64,000 bases of DNA from Anthonomus grandis grandis (Eukaryota; Arthropoda; Insecta; Coleoptera; Curculionidae): assembly GCF_022605725.1 (NCBI RefSeq), contig NC_065552.1, forward strand, positions 20,912,785-20,976,784, in the 5' to 3' direction. The notes beneath the pieces were generated by a model that was given only the letters and a program-made list of their open reading frames with translations, did no database searches and was not told where the DNA came from. Made by a program: the position numbers and the translations under genes. This document shows positions 22,991 through 33,900 of the stretch, in pieces (the first letter of the stretch is position 1; each line of letters opens with the position of its first letter).

Positions 22991-23530
22991 TGGACAGTGT
23001 ATACACTGATGTCAGTAAAGCTTTTGATAAGATTAAATGCCAACTACTAAATTAAGGTCCCTGGGCCTCAATGGTTGAGACTTGAACTGGTTGGCAATCT
23101 TTTTAATTTTTCTAAGCAACTCAACTTTCTTCAACCTTAATGATTGCACTTCAACTTTAGGGATCACGCATACTGTTAATTACAAATGATCTATAAAGCT
23201 TATCGTTGCTGGATCAGAGGCAATTCGCTAATTACTATCACTGTTAACAGGTATCCACACCGGTCTGGCTTTGGATGCGGACCCAAATTAATAGAATAGC
23301 AATAGAATAACAACCAATAAAATAGCAAAACAAATTAGGAGGTTACTTAACGGAGTGTCTGGGATCCTCTATTAGTCAAGACAATTTTAGTGAATCTTAG
23401 CATATAGAATTCTTCTTCAAATCAAGAAACTTCACAGGTTTGACTACAGAAACGAATAGATAGTGTTCCCTAGGACTCCTGAAGACGAGACTATCGAACA
23501 CATACTTTGCAATTGTCCTGCTCTCACGTC
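22990..23530 (+). pseudogene. Jockey/R1-type LINE relic (RT motif A and C-terminal zinc motif)
   Basis: VYTDVSKAFDKIKC near 22997 is an RT motif A with the usual D-x3-AFD pattern. About 450 bases on, at 23430-23520, a frame reads RTPEDETIEHILCNCPALTS, the C-terminal histidine-cysteine motif found in R1 and Jockey ORF2 proteins. The region between is too decayed to read, so two fragments of one internally deleted element are likely. Confidence 0.6.
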
Positions 23531-23942
23531 CATCCATCCCTTGAAAGAGATAAGTTGATGATCGTTGTGTTGTGTTTCGTGTTGTGTGTTGAGTGATCGT
23601 TCACCTTTACGAACATAAACAAGAGAAAAGTTGCTCATCAAAAAGTGCTCAATATTTGTGAAAGTAGACCCAGAAGAAAAGTAAAAAGTGGCAAATATCC
23701 CAACCTAGATCAGTAAAAACGTATGTACATAGTTATAATACGTAAAAATAGCCTGATATACGTTCAATAAACAAAAATAGGATGAACAATAACAATCAGT
23801 ATATTTATTATACGTATTGTTCGCTCGTCCCGCTCAAATTCTTATCAAATTAAATTCGCAACTAAAGCAAACCATACACCTAGCCGATTTACGGCGTTTT
23901 AAAACAATTAAGAAAATTAATATAATTTTTGAGCAATAAAGT
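23530..23942. other. Probable 5' region of the following LINE
   Basis: No frame of note. The stretch directly precedes ORF1 of the LINE at 23943-30108 and may hold its 5' untranslated region and internal promoter. The TGTTGTGTTTCGTGTTGTGT run near 23570 is simple-sequence-like. Confidence 0.35.
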
Positions 23943-24737
23943 ATGGAAAACAAAACAACCTGGAGCTGGTCCAAAGTTTAGTGCAAAGCAAGGAAGAAAT
24001 TAAAAATCAAATAAACAATCAACAAAAAGCTCTTACAAAAGAAATAAAAGGCCTAAAGCAGGAACTTATTACGACTGTTTCTGAGATTAAAAAGGAGAAT
24101 ATAGCACTTAAGGAGGAGATAAAAGATTTAAAGAATAAGTTGGAGAAAGTTGAGCGAGAATTGAAAAGGTTTAAACTTACTGTGCACGATCTTAAAGAGG
24201 ACCACGAAAGGGACGAGGTTTCTAATCTGCGAAGTTGTTTTGACTTAATTAATCATAAACTAGGAGTTGAGTGCCGTTTTGGCGATATAAGAAACTTCTT
24301 CCGATTAGGCAGATCTGTACCAGAAAAACATCGACCATCAGTGTCCTTAGAGCTCAATAACTATTTTTTGAAAAAGGAAATTCTCAAACATAGTCGAAAG
24401 TTAAACGGAACTACAATTTTTATCTCCCCGGATTACACAGACGAACAGCTTTCAGATCAAAGGTTTCTCTACAGTCGCCTCAAGGCAGCAAGGCAGCAAG
24501 GCAAAACTCGCAAGAAGCATTTATTAAGGGCAGAACCCTAATAATTAATGGTCAACAGCGAACTCTTAAAGAACTTAGAAAAGAAACTAACAAATCAGCC
24601 AAGATCCTAAAAGAACCTGCTTTCAATTCTCCAGGACCCATCCCAGAAACATCTGGCACTAATACGAGGAAGGCCCCAACCCACGGCAGTGAAAAAATCC
24701 AGTCAACCAGCACAAGTAATACTATAGGTTGTTGAGG
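23943..24737 (+). pseudogene. LINE ORF1 (coiled-coil nucleic-acid-binding protein)
   Basis: The likely ATG is at 23943; a 1-base deletion near 23958 shifts into the frame that stays open from 23981 to 24541. Residues 1-70 of that frame form a strongly charged coiled coil with repeated KEEI and KNKLEKVERELKR heptads. The remainder resembles the RNA-binding part of insect LINE ORF1 proteins (FRLGRSVPEKHRPS, then TTIFISPDYTDEQ). A second shift near 24510 leads into a frame with KGRTLIINGQQRTLKEL and a stop at 24735-24737. It would coat the element's RNA. It is followed after a gap by ORF2 beyond M3. Confidence 0.7.
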
Positions 24738-24817
24738 GTGTTACGTTAGGAGTTAAAGCATATTTTCTTTTAACTATTATTTTTGCTCCGTTACACTCTA
24801 TAATAATTTACTTAAGT

Positions 24818-24857
24818 AGCTACATTATATATATAGTATATATATATATAATGTAGC
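24818..24857. repeat. AT-rich hairpin next to the M3 insertion site
   Basis: AGCTACATTATATATA at the left and its complement ending ATGTAGCT at 24857 can fold into a hairpin of nearly 20 bp with a small loop. It lies 36 bases before M3. TA-rich foldable DNA is a favourable target for mariner insertion (inference). Confidence 0.55.
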
Positions 24858-24893
24858 TTAATAAACATTATATATTATAAGTAACTACATATA

Positions 24894-25397
24894 CAGGGTG
24901 TTTCACTTTTTTGTAGCAGGACTTTAACAGTATTTAGAAAAAATAATTTTAAGGTAGGTTTCTCATATAAATATTGATCGTCAAACTTTTTGTTTCTGAG
25001 ATACAGGGCGTCAAAGTTTCCCAAAAAAAAAGTTTTTATTTTTTAATATCCGAACTATCAAAGATATTGAAATCAAAATTGGTATAAACAATTTTAGGAT
25101 GAAGGGTCAAAATCGTAAATAATGTCATGTTTCTATGTTGGCCAGTGGCGGAGATATGACTAATTAATAATGTTAATGTGACTAAAAAAGTAGCACGCCA
25201 CTGGATTAAGTCGATTAAACGATCATTTCTAAATAGTGCATTTAATTGTAAACAAAAATGCCCTCTATTTATAACAAACAACAGATTACAAGAACACAAC
25301 AAACAATTAACAAATTTAAAGAATGTGTTCGAAATGTGAACCATTTTCTGCAATACATAATTCACATCGACGAATAACCGAACGTGAAATGTTATTT
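24894..25397 (+). repeat. M3 left TIR, including an antisense copy of the transposase 3' end
   Basis: The CAGGG tip at 24894 is repeated in the same direction at 25004 (GATACAGGGCG), an IR/DR-like arrangement. From about 25317 to 25397 the sequence is the reverse complement of transposase codons at 26518-26600, including GGTTCACATTTCGAACAC. The arm therefore reaches into the coding region. The same coding end lies in the right arm. Confidence 0.9.
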
Positions 25398-25550
25398 ATA
25401 TTAATTTATTTTAATAATTTGAATAGTGTGCCATGAAATAAAAACAGTGTCATAAAATGTAAATGTCATATTAGTATTATCGTGTCAAATTGCAATTGCG
25501 TTCTCAAAAAGTGTTATTTGTTTATTTCTTCTTATCGTTTTTGTGTCAAA

Positions 25551-26600
25551 ATGCCATTTATGTTTTCAAATCAAGAGTTAGCGGATATCCACTTTATTTA
25601 TGGGGTTGCAAATGGAAACTCCGCAGAAGCAACCAGATATCCGATTAGAAGGCATCCACATCCTCCTGTATTTGTAAGAGTCCATCGACAAATTATTAAG
25701 AATGGTTTAGGCAATGTACGAGGAAATGAAAATAATGTAAATTTTCGAATAGAGAGAAATAGGCAACAAATTTTGCGTGAGTTCAACAGAGATCCTACAA
25801 CAAGTATTAGAAGAGTTTCCGCTGGTTTAGGAATTTCAGCTTCCCGTGTTTACCGAGTGTTAAGACGGGATCATAGACGTCCTTATCATTTGCAGCCTGT
25901 TCAGGGATTACAACCAGGAGATGAAGAACAAAGAACTGCATTTTGTCGTTGGATTCTTAATGCAGCTAATAATACTCCAGGTTTTTTAAATAACGTGTTG
26001 TGGAGCGATGAGTCGTGCTTCACTCGGCGTGGAGTGGTCAATTTCCATAATCAGCACATTTGGGCGCATGAAAATCCACATGGAATTCGACCAAGAAACT
26101 TCCAGCATGAATTTAGTGTTAATGTCTGGATTGGTATTTATGCCAATCGACTTTTTGGACCATATTTTTTGCCACCAAGGGTAAATGCTGCAGCCATCTT
26201 GGAATTTTTAGAACGGGAGCATGCGAATATGTGGGAAGATATTCCTTTAAATTTAAGGAGACGGAGTTGGTTCCAGCTTGACGGTTGTCCTGCGCATTAT
26301 GGGAGAATTGTGCGAAACTGGTTGGATACCCATTATCCAGAAAGGTGGATGGGTCGTGGAGGGCCAGTAGCGTGGCCTCCACGATCCCCAGACTTAAACC
26401 CCTTAGACTTTTCAGTATGGGGATTTTTAAAAGAAAGAGTGTATGCGACACCTGTTCCAACAAGGGATGACCTTATAAATAGAATTAGGATTGCTTGTAA
26501 TGAAATAGTACCATTTTTAAATAACATTTCACGTTCGGTTATTCGTCGATGTGAATTATGTATTGCAGAAAATGGTTCACATTTCGAACACCTTCTTTAA
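25551..26600 (+). CDS. M3 transposase, intact frame (Tc1/mariner group)
   Basis: A 349-residue DDE transposase that would cut at the TIRs and reinsert at TA. The start at 25551 (MPFMFSNQEL) matches the MNNAEL and MANYTNEE starts of related copies; an in-frame upstream extension to 25482 lacks support. Residues 1-60 are the DUF4817-type helix-turn-helix, which is about five residues shorter than in M4 (EATRYPIRRHP versus EARRIYYERFPDR). A second helix-turn-helix includes TTSIRRVSAGLGIS. The catalytic motifs are VLWSDESCF, FQLDGCPAHY and RSPDLNPLDF, with 36 residues between the second and third D. The frame ends GSHFEHLL. AATAAA near 26720 may serve as the poly(A) signal. Confidence 0.93.
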   Translation: MPFMFSNQELADIHFIYGVANGNSAEATRYPIRRHPHPPVFVRVHRQIIKNGLGNVRGNENNVNFRIERNRQQILREFNRDPTTSIRRVSAGLGISASRVYRVLRRDHRRPYHLQPVQGLQPGDEEQRTAFCRWILNAANNTPGFLNNVLWSDESCFTRRGVVNFHNQHIWAHENPHGIRPRNFQHEFSVNVWIGIYANRLFGPYFLPPRVNAAAILEFLEREHANMWEDIPLNLRRRSWFQLDGCPAHYGRIVRNWLDTHYPERWMGRGGPVAWPPRSPDLNPLDFSVWGFLKERVYATPVPTRDDLINRIRIACNEIVPFLNNISRSVIRRCELCIAENGSHFEHLL

Positions 26601-27173
26601 ATTTGTTAATTGTTTGTTGTGTTCTTGTAATCTGTTGTTTGTTATAAATAAGTTATAAGTATTTGTGGTATTGTTCTATGTTGCGATTTATTAGACTTAA
26701 TTGAAACGAACTAGGTTGAAATAAATTTATCTTCGAATCTTAAGTGATTTTTACAACCCAATTTGAGGAGAAAACGGAGTCAGATACGAAAAAATATCAA
26801 GAGGGCATTTTTGTTTACAATTAAATGCACTATTTAGAAATAATCCTTTAATCGACTTAATCCAGTGGCGTGCTACTTTTTTAGTCACATTAACATTATT
26901 AATTAGTCATATCTCCGCCACTGGCCAACGTAGAAACATGACATTATTTACGATTATGACCCTTCATCCTAGAATTGTTTATACCAATTTTGATTTCAAT
27001 ATCTTTGATAGTTCGGATATTAAAAAATAAAAACTTTTTTTTTTGGGAAACTTTGACGCCCTGTATCTCAGAAACAAAAAGTTTGACGATCAATATTTAT
27101 ATGAGAAACCTACCTTAAAATTAATTTTTCTAAATACTGTTAAAGTCCTGCTACAAAAAAGTGAAACACCCTG
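26518..27173 (-). repeat. M3 right TIR
   Basis: Inverted copy of 24894-25397, overlapping the last 27 or so transposase codons. An extra segment of about 150 bases near 26652-26805 is missing from the left arm. The inner CAGGGCG copy lies about 110 bases from the tip, as on the left. Confidence 0.9.
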
Positions 27174-27191
27174 TATATATATATATATATA

Positions 27192-27225
27192 CAGGGCGTT
27201 TCACTTTTTTAAATACAATACACTT

Positions 27226-27291
<66 letters not shown>
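27192..27291. repeat. Solo mariner TIR tip followed by an (AT)n microsatellite
   Basis: CAGGGCGTTTCACTTTTTTA at 27192 matches the M3 tip but departs after about 20 bases and has no partner. About 60 bases of AT dinucleotide follow (27228-27291). It may be the remnant of an earlier copy or an abortive excision footprint. The open frame running through the AT repeat is an artefact of the dinucleotide. Confidence 0.7.
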
Positions 27292-27294
<3 letters not shown>

Positions 27295-27361
27295 TTTGTA
27301 CTACGACAATACGGGTAACAATTTGGTATATAAGTTTGAGAGTTGGTCAGAAATCGTTGTT

Positions 27362-30108
27362 ATGGATAACTTTCATGTTTCCCACATTAATGTTAGGTCA
27401 TTGTCAGGAAATTTACCGTTCGTTAGGGACTATATTGATAAATATAATACCGATATTATCGGATTGTCTGAAACCTGGTTGACTAATAATATTTCAACAG
27501 ATTCTATTAACATTGCTGGGTATGCCTTTGCTAGATGTGATAGATTTTTGGCTAGGGGCGGCGGAGTGGGATTGTATATTAAGAAACACATTAGGTATGA
27601 CATCATACTTGCTGAGAGTACTGACATTTTTGAACACATTTGGATTAAACTTCACATTAAAGGAGAACATTACATAATTGGATGTTTATATAGACCGCCT
27701 AATCCAAGTAGGTCTACTTTTTTGGATCAAATCGAAAGTATATTAATAGATATTTATTCTAAGCACAAAGACATTTTTGTTATGGGTGACTTTAATATAA
27801 ATATCCTTGACCAATGCCAGAATATTACCTTTAACTTAATTTCTACATTTGATGTGTAATGAACCAACTCGAATAAGTAATAATAGTGCTACATTGGTCG
27901 ATTTACGTTTTGTTAATTTCTCTATTTTTGAAACTGTAGTAATTGATTTTACTGGTTCTGAGCATTAGAACATTATTAGAAATTCCACAAAAAAATATTC
28001 GCAATATAAAAAATATTAATTTGGAGAACTTTACTCGAGATTTGGACCTTCTTCCTTGGGATGAAATATATAATCTAAACACAGTTGATGAAAAAGTTAT
28101 ACACCTAAATAACATTATTATTTCTCATATTAATATACATGCACCTTTAAATAAAAATCATTTAGGAAAAAACTGAACCCACCATGGATCACACCAAATA
28201 TTAAACTTCTACAAAAACTACGTGATGCAGCATACCGAAAGGCAAAGAGGACAAAAGAGATGGGCCATTGGAATTAGTACAAACAACTGCGCAATTTTAC
28301 TTCATCTGCAATAAAAAGAGAGAAAGCTGTATACTTTACCCAAAAATTCTTAAATTGTTCACCTTGCGAAATCTGGAAAGAAATTAAAAAACTCCACATT
28401 GTAAAGGACAATAAAGCAAATATTCCTGAGCAATTAAGTAACGTTAACGATATCAATTATTATTTTATAAATTCTTCTAAACGTAATTTTTCTCCTAATG
28501 ATGCACTTTTAAATTATTACAAGAACAATATAAGAGAGGGTATAACAGATCGATTTACTTTTGATACTATTACAGAGTATGATGTAATTTCCATTATTCT
28601 AAAACTTAAAACTAAGTCTGTTGGCTCAGACCAACTGAACATCGATATTATTTTATTGTTTTGCCCTAAAATAATTCTTTATATCACACATATTATTAAT
28701 CGTAGCATCTTAAATTCCTTTGTTCCCACAGAATGGAAACACGCATTTGTTGTACCAATTCCGAAAAACTCATCTCCTGTAGAATTTAAAGATCTTCGGT
28801 CAATCAGTATATTACCCACATTTTCAAAAGTTTTGGAAAAGATTTTGGAGTCTCAAATACGTAGTCACCTCCAAAAATTTGCAATATTACCTGCAAAACA
28901 ATCTGGCTTCCGATCAGGCTTTTCATCCGCCACAGCAATGGCCGCAGTGACGGACGACATACTAAGATCCTTAGATCAAAGCAAAGCTTCCATTCTTGTA
29001 CTGCTGGACTATACGAAGGCATTTGATCTTATCAATCATAAAATTTTAGTTTCTATTCTTAATTTTTTTTGGTTTTTCCGACAATTCATGTAATTTAATT
29101 TTCTCGTATCTTTCAGGTAGAACACGGCAAGACAGTATCTTAATAACTTAATAATAGCCTTTCTTTATCACTTCCGGTTGAGCAAGGCGTTCCTCAGGGT
29201 AGTATTTTAGGACCCCTTTTATATACTTTATATACTGCAAGCTTTTACTCTTGTCTAAATTTTTGTGATAACCACTTATACGCAGACGATACGCAAGTCT
29301 ATATTTCTTTTAAAAAATCTGAGTATGCTAATGCAATTGAAAATCTTAATTCAGATTTATAAAATATTTATTTAAAATCTAAGGAGCATGCTCTAAAAAT
29401 TAATCCTATGAAGTTGGCTTTTTTTATCTTTGGTGAGGAGTTTCTTCCATATAGTAACCATAGTATATCTATTGGTGGCAATACGATTCCTTCTAAGACA
29501 AGTTGCAAAAGTTTAGGTATTTTATTAGATAAAAAGCTGAGATTCAAAGATTACATTTCATTATTATTGAAGAAAGCCTATGGATCATTAAAAATTATTT
29601 ATGGACAAAGACATTGCTTAAGTAAAAAAATAAAAACCATGCTTTGCGAGTCTCTAGTCTTATCTCATTTTAATTTTTGTAGCCCTATCTTTAGCCCTTG
29701 TTTAGATTATGCTAATCGAAACAGAGTACGAAAGCTTCAGAACAGCTGCCTTAGGTTAATCCTTAAAATTTCTCGCCCAAACCCGATTTCACATAAGCTT
29801 ACAGAAATTAGGTGGCTAATAACAGGTTTATTCTAAAAAAAAATGCTTCTTCTATAAAAACCTAAAGGAGAAAATTCCAGAGTATCTGTTTGATAGACTA
29901 ACATTTCGAACCGACATTCACAATTTAAATTTAAGACATAGAAACACCATAACTTTACCAAGACATAGGAAAGAATTATTTAAAAGGTCTTTTACTTACA
30001 ATGTGGCTGTGGCTATGGATAATGTTGTCGACTATTCGTTTTCCTTGGATTGGTATAGGAAAAGCACGTGGAATATATTGTTTTCAAGTCAGACTCAGCA
30101 AGTATGAT
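27362..30108 (+). pseudogene. LINE ORF2 (endonuclease and RT), CR1/Jockey-like
   Basis: The ATG at 27362 opens an apurinic endonuclease: SHINVRSLSGN, DIIGLSETWLT, GCLYRPPNPS and MGDFNINIL. A frameshift near 27850 leads to CNEPTRISNNSATLVDL. The RT follows in pieces: PPWITPNIKLLQ near 28178, TKSVGSDQLN near 28612, KDLRSISILPTFSKVLEKIL near 28789, LLDYTKAFDLINHK (motif A) near 29001, VEQGVPQGSILGPLL near 29176 and YADDTQVY (29279 on). A C-terminal part runs from 29408 and ends SQTQQV with TGA at 30106. It would nick target DNA and reverse-transcribe the element RNA. Several frameshifts; moderate age. ORF1 at 23943 is its likely partner. Confidence 0.85.
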
Positions 30109-30932
30109 CTACATCGTATTAACATTTTAAGTTTATTAAGTACAATTTTTATTATTATTATTTTTTTTTGTTAATATTTAATGTGTTTTATTTTATTTCA
30201 TTTTGAGAAATGGTCGTGAATTAAACTATTTTAACTATTTCTGTTTTTATCTTTGTTTTGTTCTGTTCTCGAGCTATATAAATTTTGGTTTTTGTCTTTA
30301 AGTAACAACGTTTTAAACCTATATACAGGGTGTAACATAAGTGATGACTTTAATTTTAAGGGGTGATTCCTTGTCATTTTTTAAGTAAAAAAGTTCATAT
30401 AAACATATGTCCGGAAACGCTTCGTTTTCGAGATACAGGGTGTTAAACTTTTTTTTTAAATCGATTTTTTATTAATATCTCATAAACGCATTTACCGAAT
30501 TTGTTGAAATCTTTACATTTTGTTAGTTATAACGTACCTTTTGGAATTCTCACATCTCGCCTAGAAATTTCAGAGGCGTGCCCACTGGCTAAATCGGATG
30601 ATTTTTTTGTAAAAAGAATATCGCCCGGTACATTTTTTGTAAGTATGATATTTTTTTAAAATAAAGCATCTAAAAATGAAACTTTTTTGTTTCTTAATTT
30701 TTTTTCGTATCTTGCTTCGTTTGGAAATAAATTTTAAAAACCATATTTTAGCACATCTCGGGTCTCCATAAAAAAAACCTAAAATGCTTCAAAATTGATT
30801 TTATTGGGAATACTACATATTTATGCAGGTATGTATAAAAATTTCTCTGATAAGAACATTCCTATGTCTTACATTAACATTTACCAGGTACTGGGTACTG
30901 TTAGTTGAATGTGTTTTACTGTGCAGATAACT

Positions 30933-33900
30933 ATGAATAACGCCGAATTAGCTCAAATGCATTTCATTTATGGCCTTGCAGATGGAAATGGTGCAGAAGC
31001 CCGTCGAATTTATTATGAACGCTTTCCCGATAGACCAATTTCAGCAGAAAGAACTTTCATAAGACTCCATGCCCGTCTGTGTGAGACTGGATCTGTCAAT
31101 GCTCATGCTGAGCGCGTTGGTAGACCGAGGGTAATAATGACACCACAACTAGAGGAAGCAATTCTGCAAGCAGTGGAAGACGATCCGTCAACTAGTACGC
31201 GAAGATTATCCTTACAGTTTAACATCAGCCACCAAAGTGTTTGGAGGGTTTTGCACACAAATTTACTTTATCCATTCCACATTCAGCTGGTGCAAGCACT
31301 GTTGCCAACAGATTTTCCTGCACGATTAGAGTTTTGCCAGTGGTTTCTTCAAAAAACTGCCCAGAATCCAAATTTTACGGTTAAGATTCTTTTCACAGAT
31401 GAGGCCTATTTTTCACGGGAAGCCATCAGAAACTTCCACAATAACCATCTTTGGGACTTTGAAAATCCCCATGCCATTGGAAAAGGTGGATTTCAACAAC
31501 AGTTTTCTGTGAATGTTTGGGCCGGAATTCAAATTCAAATTCAAATTCAAATTTATTAATCATTTTGGTTATATTATAACAATTTTTTTTTAACTTAATT
31601 ATACTCAATAATAATAGTTAACAGTCATTTTTTGTTTTTAACATACACCTAGATGTTGTAACATCTGTTTGTGTATGCTGAGAAATCACAAAATTTTAGT
31701 AATAATATAAAATATAACTAACCATAATCTACAACTAAACAAAAATTCTCCAATAAGGTATCCCTTCCCAAAACTATTAAAAAAAAAAATTTATCTATAT
31801 TTGAATAAATAAATTTTCTACAGACCTTACTAAAGTTTTTAATATTATTTATATTTTTTACGCTGTTTGGTAAGATGTTATAAAATTTCGGGGACAAGTA
31901 TCCTAAAAATCGTTGCCCTATAGTTTTTATGTTTGGTATTTTTAGGTGTCTGTTTATATTATTTCGGGTTGTGTAGGAATGACTAACATAATTCTTGATT
32001 TTTCCTGATTTATGTGTATAAATGCATTTTGACAATATGTAAATTGAGCGTATATTAAAAATTTCTTCAGAATATAATTGTTGTGTAGGAAATCTTTTTT
32101 TTGTTTTTTGTATATAACTTTTAAAATAAAGTTTTGTACTACATTAAGTTGTTTTAAACAATTCTTGTATAGACCTCCCCAGACAATCACTCCATACCTT
32201 AACAAGGACTCAACCAAGGATTTATAAATTAAAATTAGTAATTTTTCATTTAAAATATTTCTCAAAATATGAAATCGATAAATAAGTTTACGGATGTTTT
32301 GTGTTAATTTTAGAATGTGTTGGTCCCATTTTAAATGTTTATCCACAATGATACCCAGATATTTAGTAAATGAAACTTCCTTGATATCAATTGATTCAAG
32401 TTTAATTTGTTGAAAGCTGGGGCGATTAGCAGCTGTTATAGAAAATGCAATATAGTTTGTTTTTTGACTATTGAGACTTAATTTAAAAGAATCCAGCCAG
32501 TTCTTGACTGTTGCTAGACCAAGTTCTGCAGTTTTTTTTGTGTCTCCCCAAGAAATTCCGTGAAACACCGCAACCGTGTCATCTGCATATGATATCAGTG
32601 ACCCATCATGAATTTTAAGATTGGTAAGAGCGTTAATATAAGTTATAAAAAGTATAGGTCTAATAACTGTTCCTTGTGGAATTCCAATTTTTATATAAGA
32701 TGGTTCACTTATCTCATTATTTATTTTTAAAGACTATTTTCTGTCCCCCAAGTAACTTTCAAAGACCCTTGACACTGGACCTCTAATACCATAAGATCTT
32801 AAAGTATCTAGCAAAAGCTCATGCGGTACAGTGTCAAAGGCCCTTGCTAGGTCCAGAAACACTGCCAAACACTTTCTATCACCATCAAAAGCCTGATTCA
32901 CTCGCTTTGTTAATTCGCAGACAGCATCGGATGTGCTGAGCCCCCCAATGAAACCAAACTGACTTTGTGTTAATACGTTATTTTTTTGTAAATAGTCAAT
33001 AAGTCTATCTTTCAAACATTTTTCGAAGAGCTTGGAAAAATTATTGATCACACTTATAGGACGATAGTTACCTATTTCACATTTATCACCTGATTTATAT
33101 ATTGGAGTGATTATTGATACTTTAAATTGAGTAGGTACTGTTCCTGTTTTTAAATATTAGGTTGATAATGTGAACCAATGGTTCAATAAGGTAAATATGA
33201 AATTTTTTTATAAATTTTGAGCTAATAGTATCTATACCAGGCGCGGAATTGTTTTTTAACGAAAAAATATGTTTAATTATTTTATTCCTATTAGTTGGTT
33301 TTAGAAACATTGAAGATACACTGTTATGATTAATTTTGAATTGTTTTTTTTTTGGTTTTTTTATTTGATTTTGCATATTTACTTCTACGTTTATAAAATA
33401 CTGATTACAAAAGTTTGCCATGTCTTTGTTATTTAAAAATTCTTTGTTATTATTTTTTATTTTGATTATGTCATTTCCTTTAGTAGTAATTTGATTTGTA
33501 ACCTCATTTATAACTTTATACATTTTACTCATATTATTCTTAGATATTATAAAAGACTACTGTAATAGTCATTTTTACATTTATTTATTATTTTACCCAA
33601 TGAGTGTCTGTATGTTTTATATTGTTGTTCTTTTTCCAAACTATAATTTTTATTCAATTTTCTTTTCATTTTGTCCCTATTTTTTATTGAACATATAATA
33701 GCAGCAGTTATCCAAGGTTTTATTTTTTTAATTATTTTTTGTTTTAATATTTTTGTCTCTTCAGAGCTTTGTATAATATGTTCGACAACATTATAAAAAA
33801 TTTTGGTTGCAATTTCGACATCATTAATATTTAAAATAGTGTTTTCCCAATTTTGTTTTATAAGTAAATCTTTTGCCTTCTCATTGTTGAATATTTTTAT

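Larger units (their letters stand above)
24894..27173 (+). mobile_element. Mariner-like element M3 with about 500-bp TIRs, best preserved in window
   Basis: The ends CAGGGTGTTTCACTTTTTTG (24894) and its complement (to 27173) are flanked by TA on both sides (24892-24893, 27174-27175). The left repeat to about 25397 matches the right repeat from about 26518 with few differences, except for about 150 bases (about 26652-26805) present only on the right. Total length is 2,280 bp with one open transposase frame. It sits between ORF1 and ORF2 of a LINE. High similarity between arms and the intact frame suggest recent insertion. Confidence 0.95.

Noticed and set aside
25036..25365. 109-residue minus frame in the M3 left arm
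   Set aside because: It is a by-product of the inverted arm, not a gene.
27161..27361. N-terminal extension of the LINE ORF2 frame through an Ile-Tyr repeat
   Set aside because: The residues come from the (AT)n microsatellite; the ATG at 27362 fits the endonuclease start.
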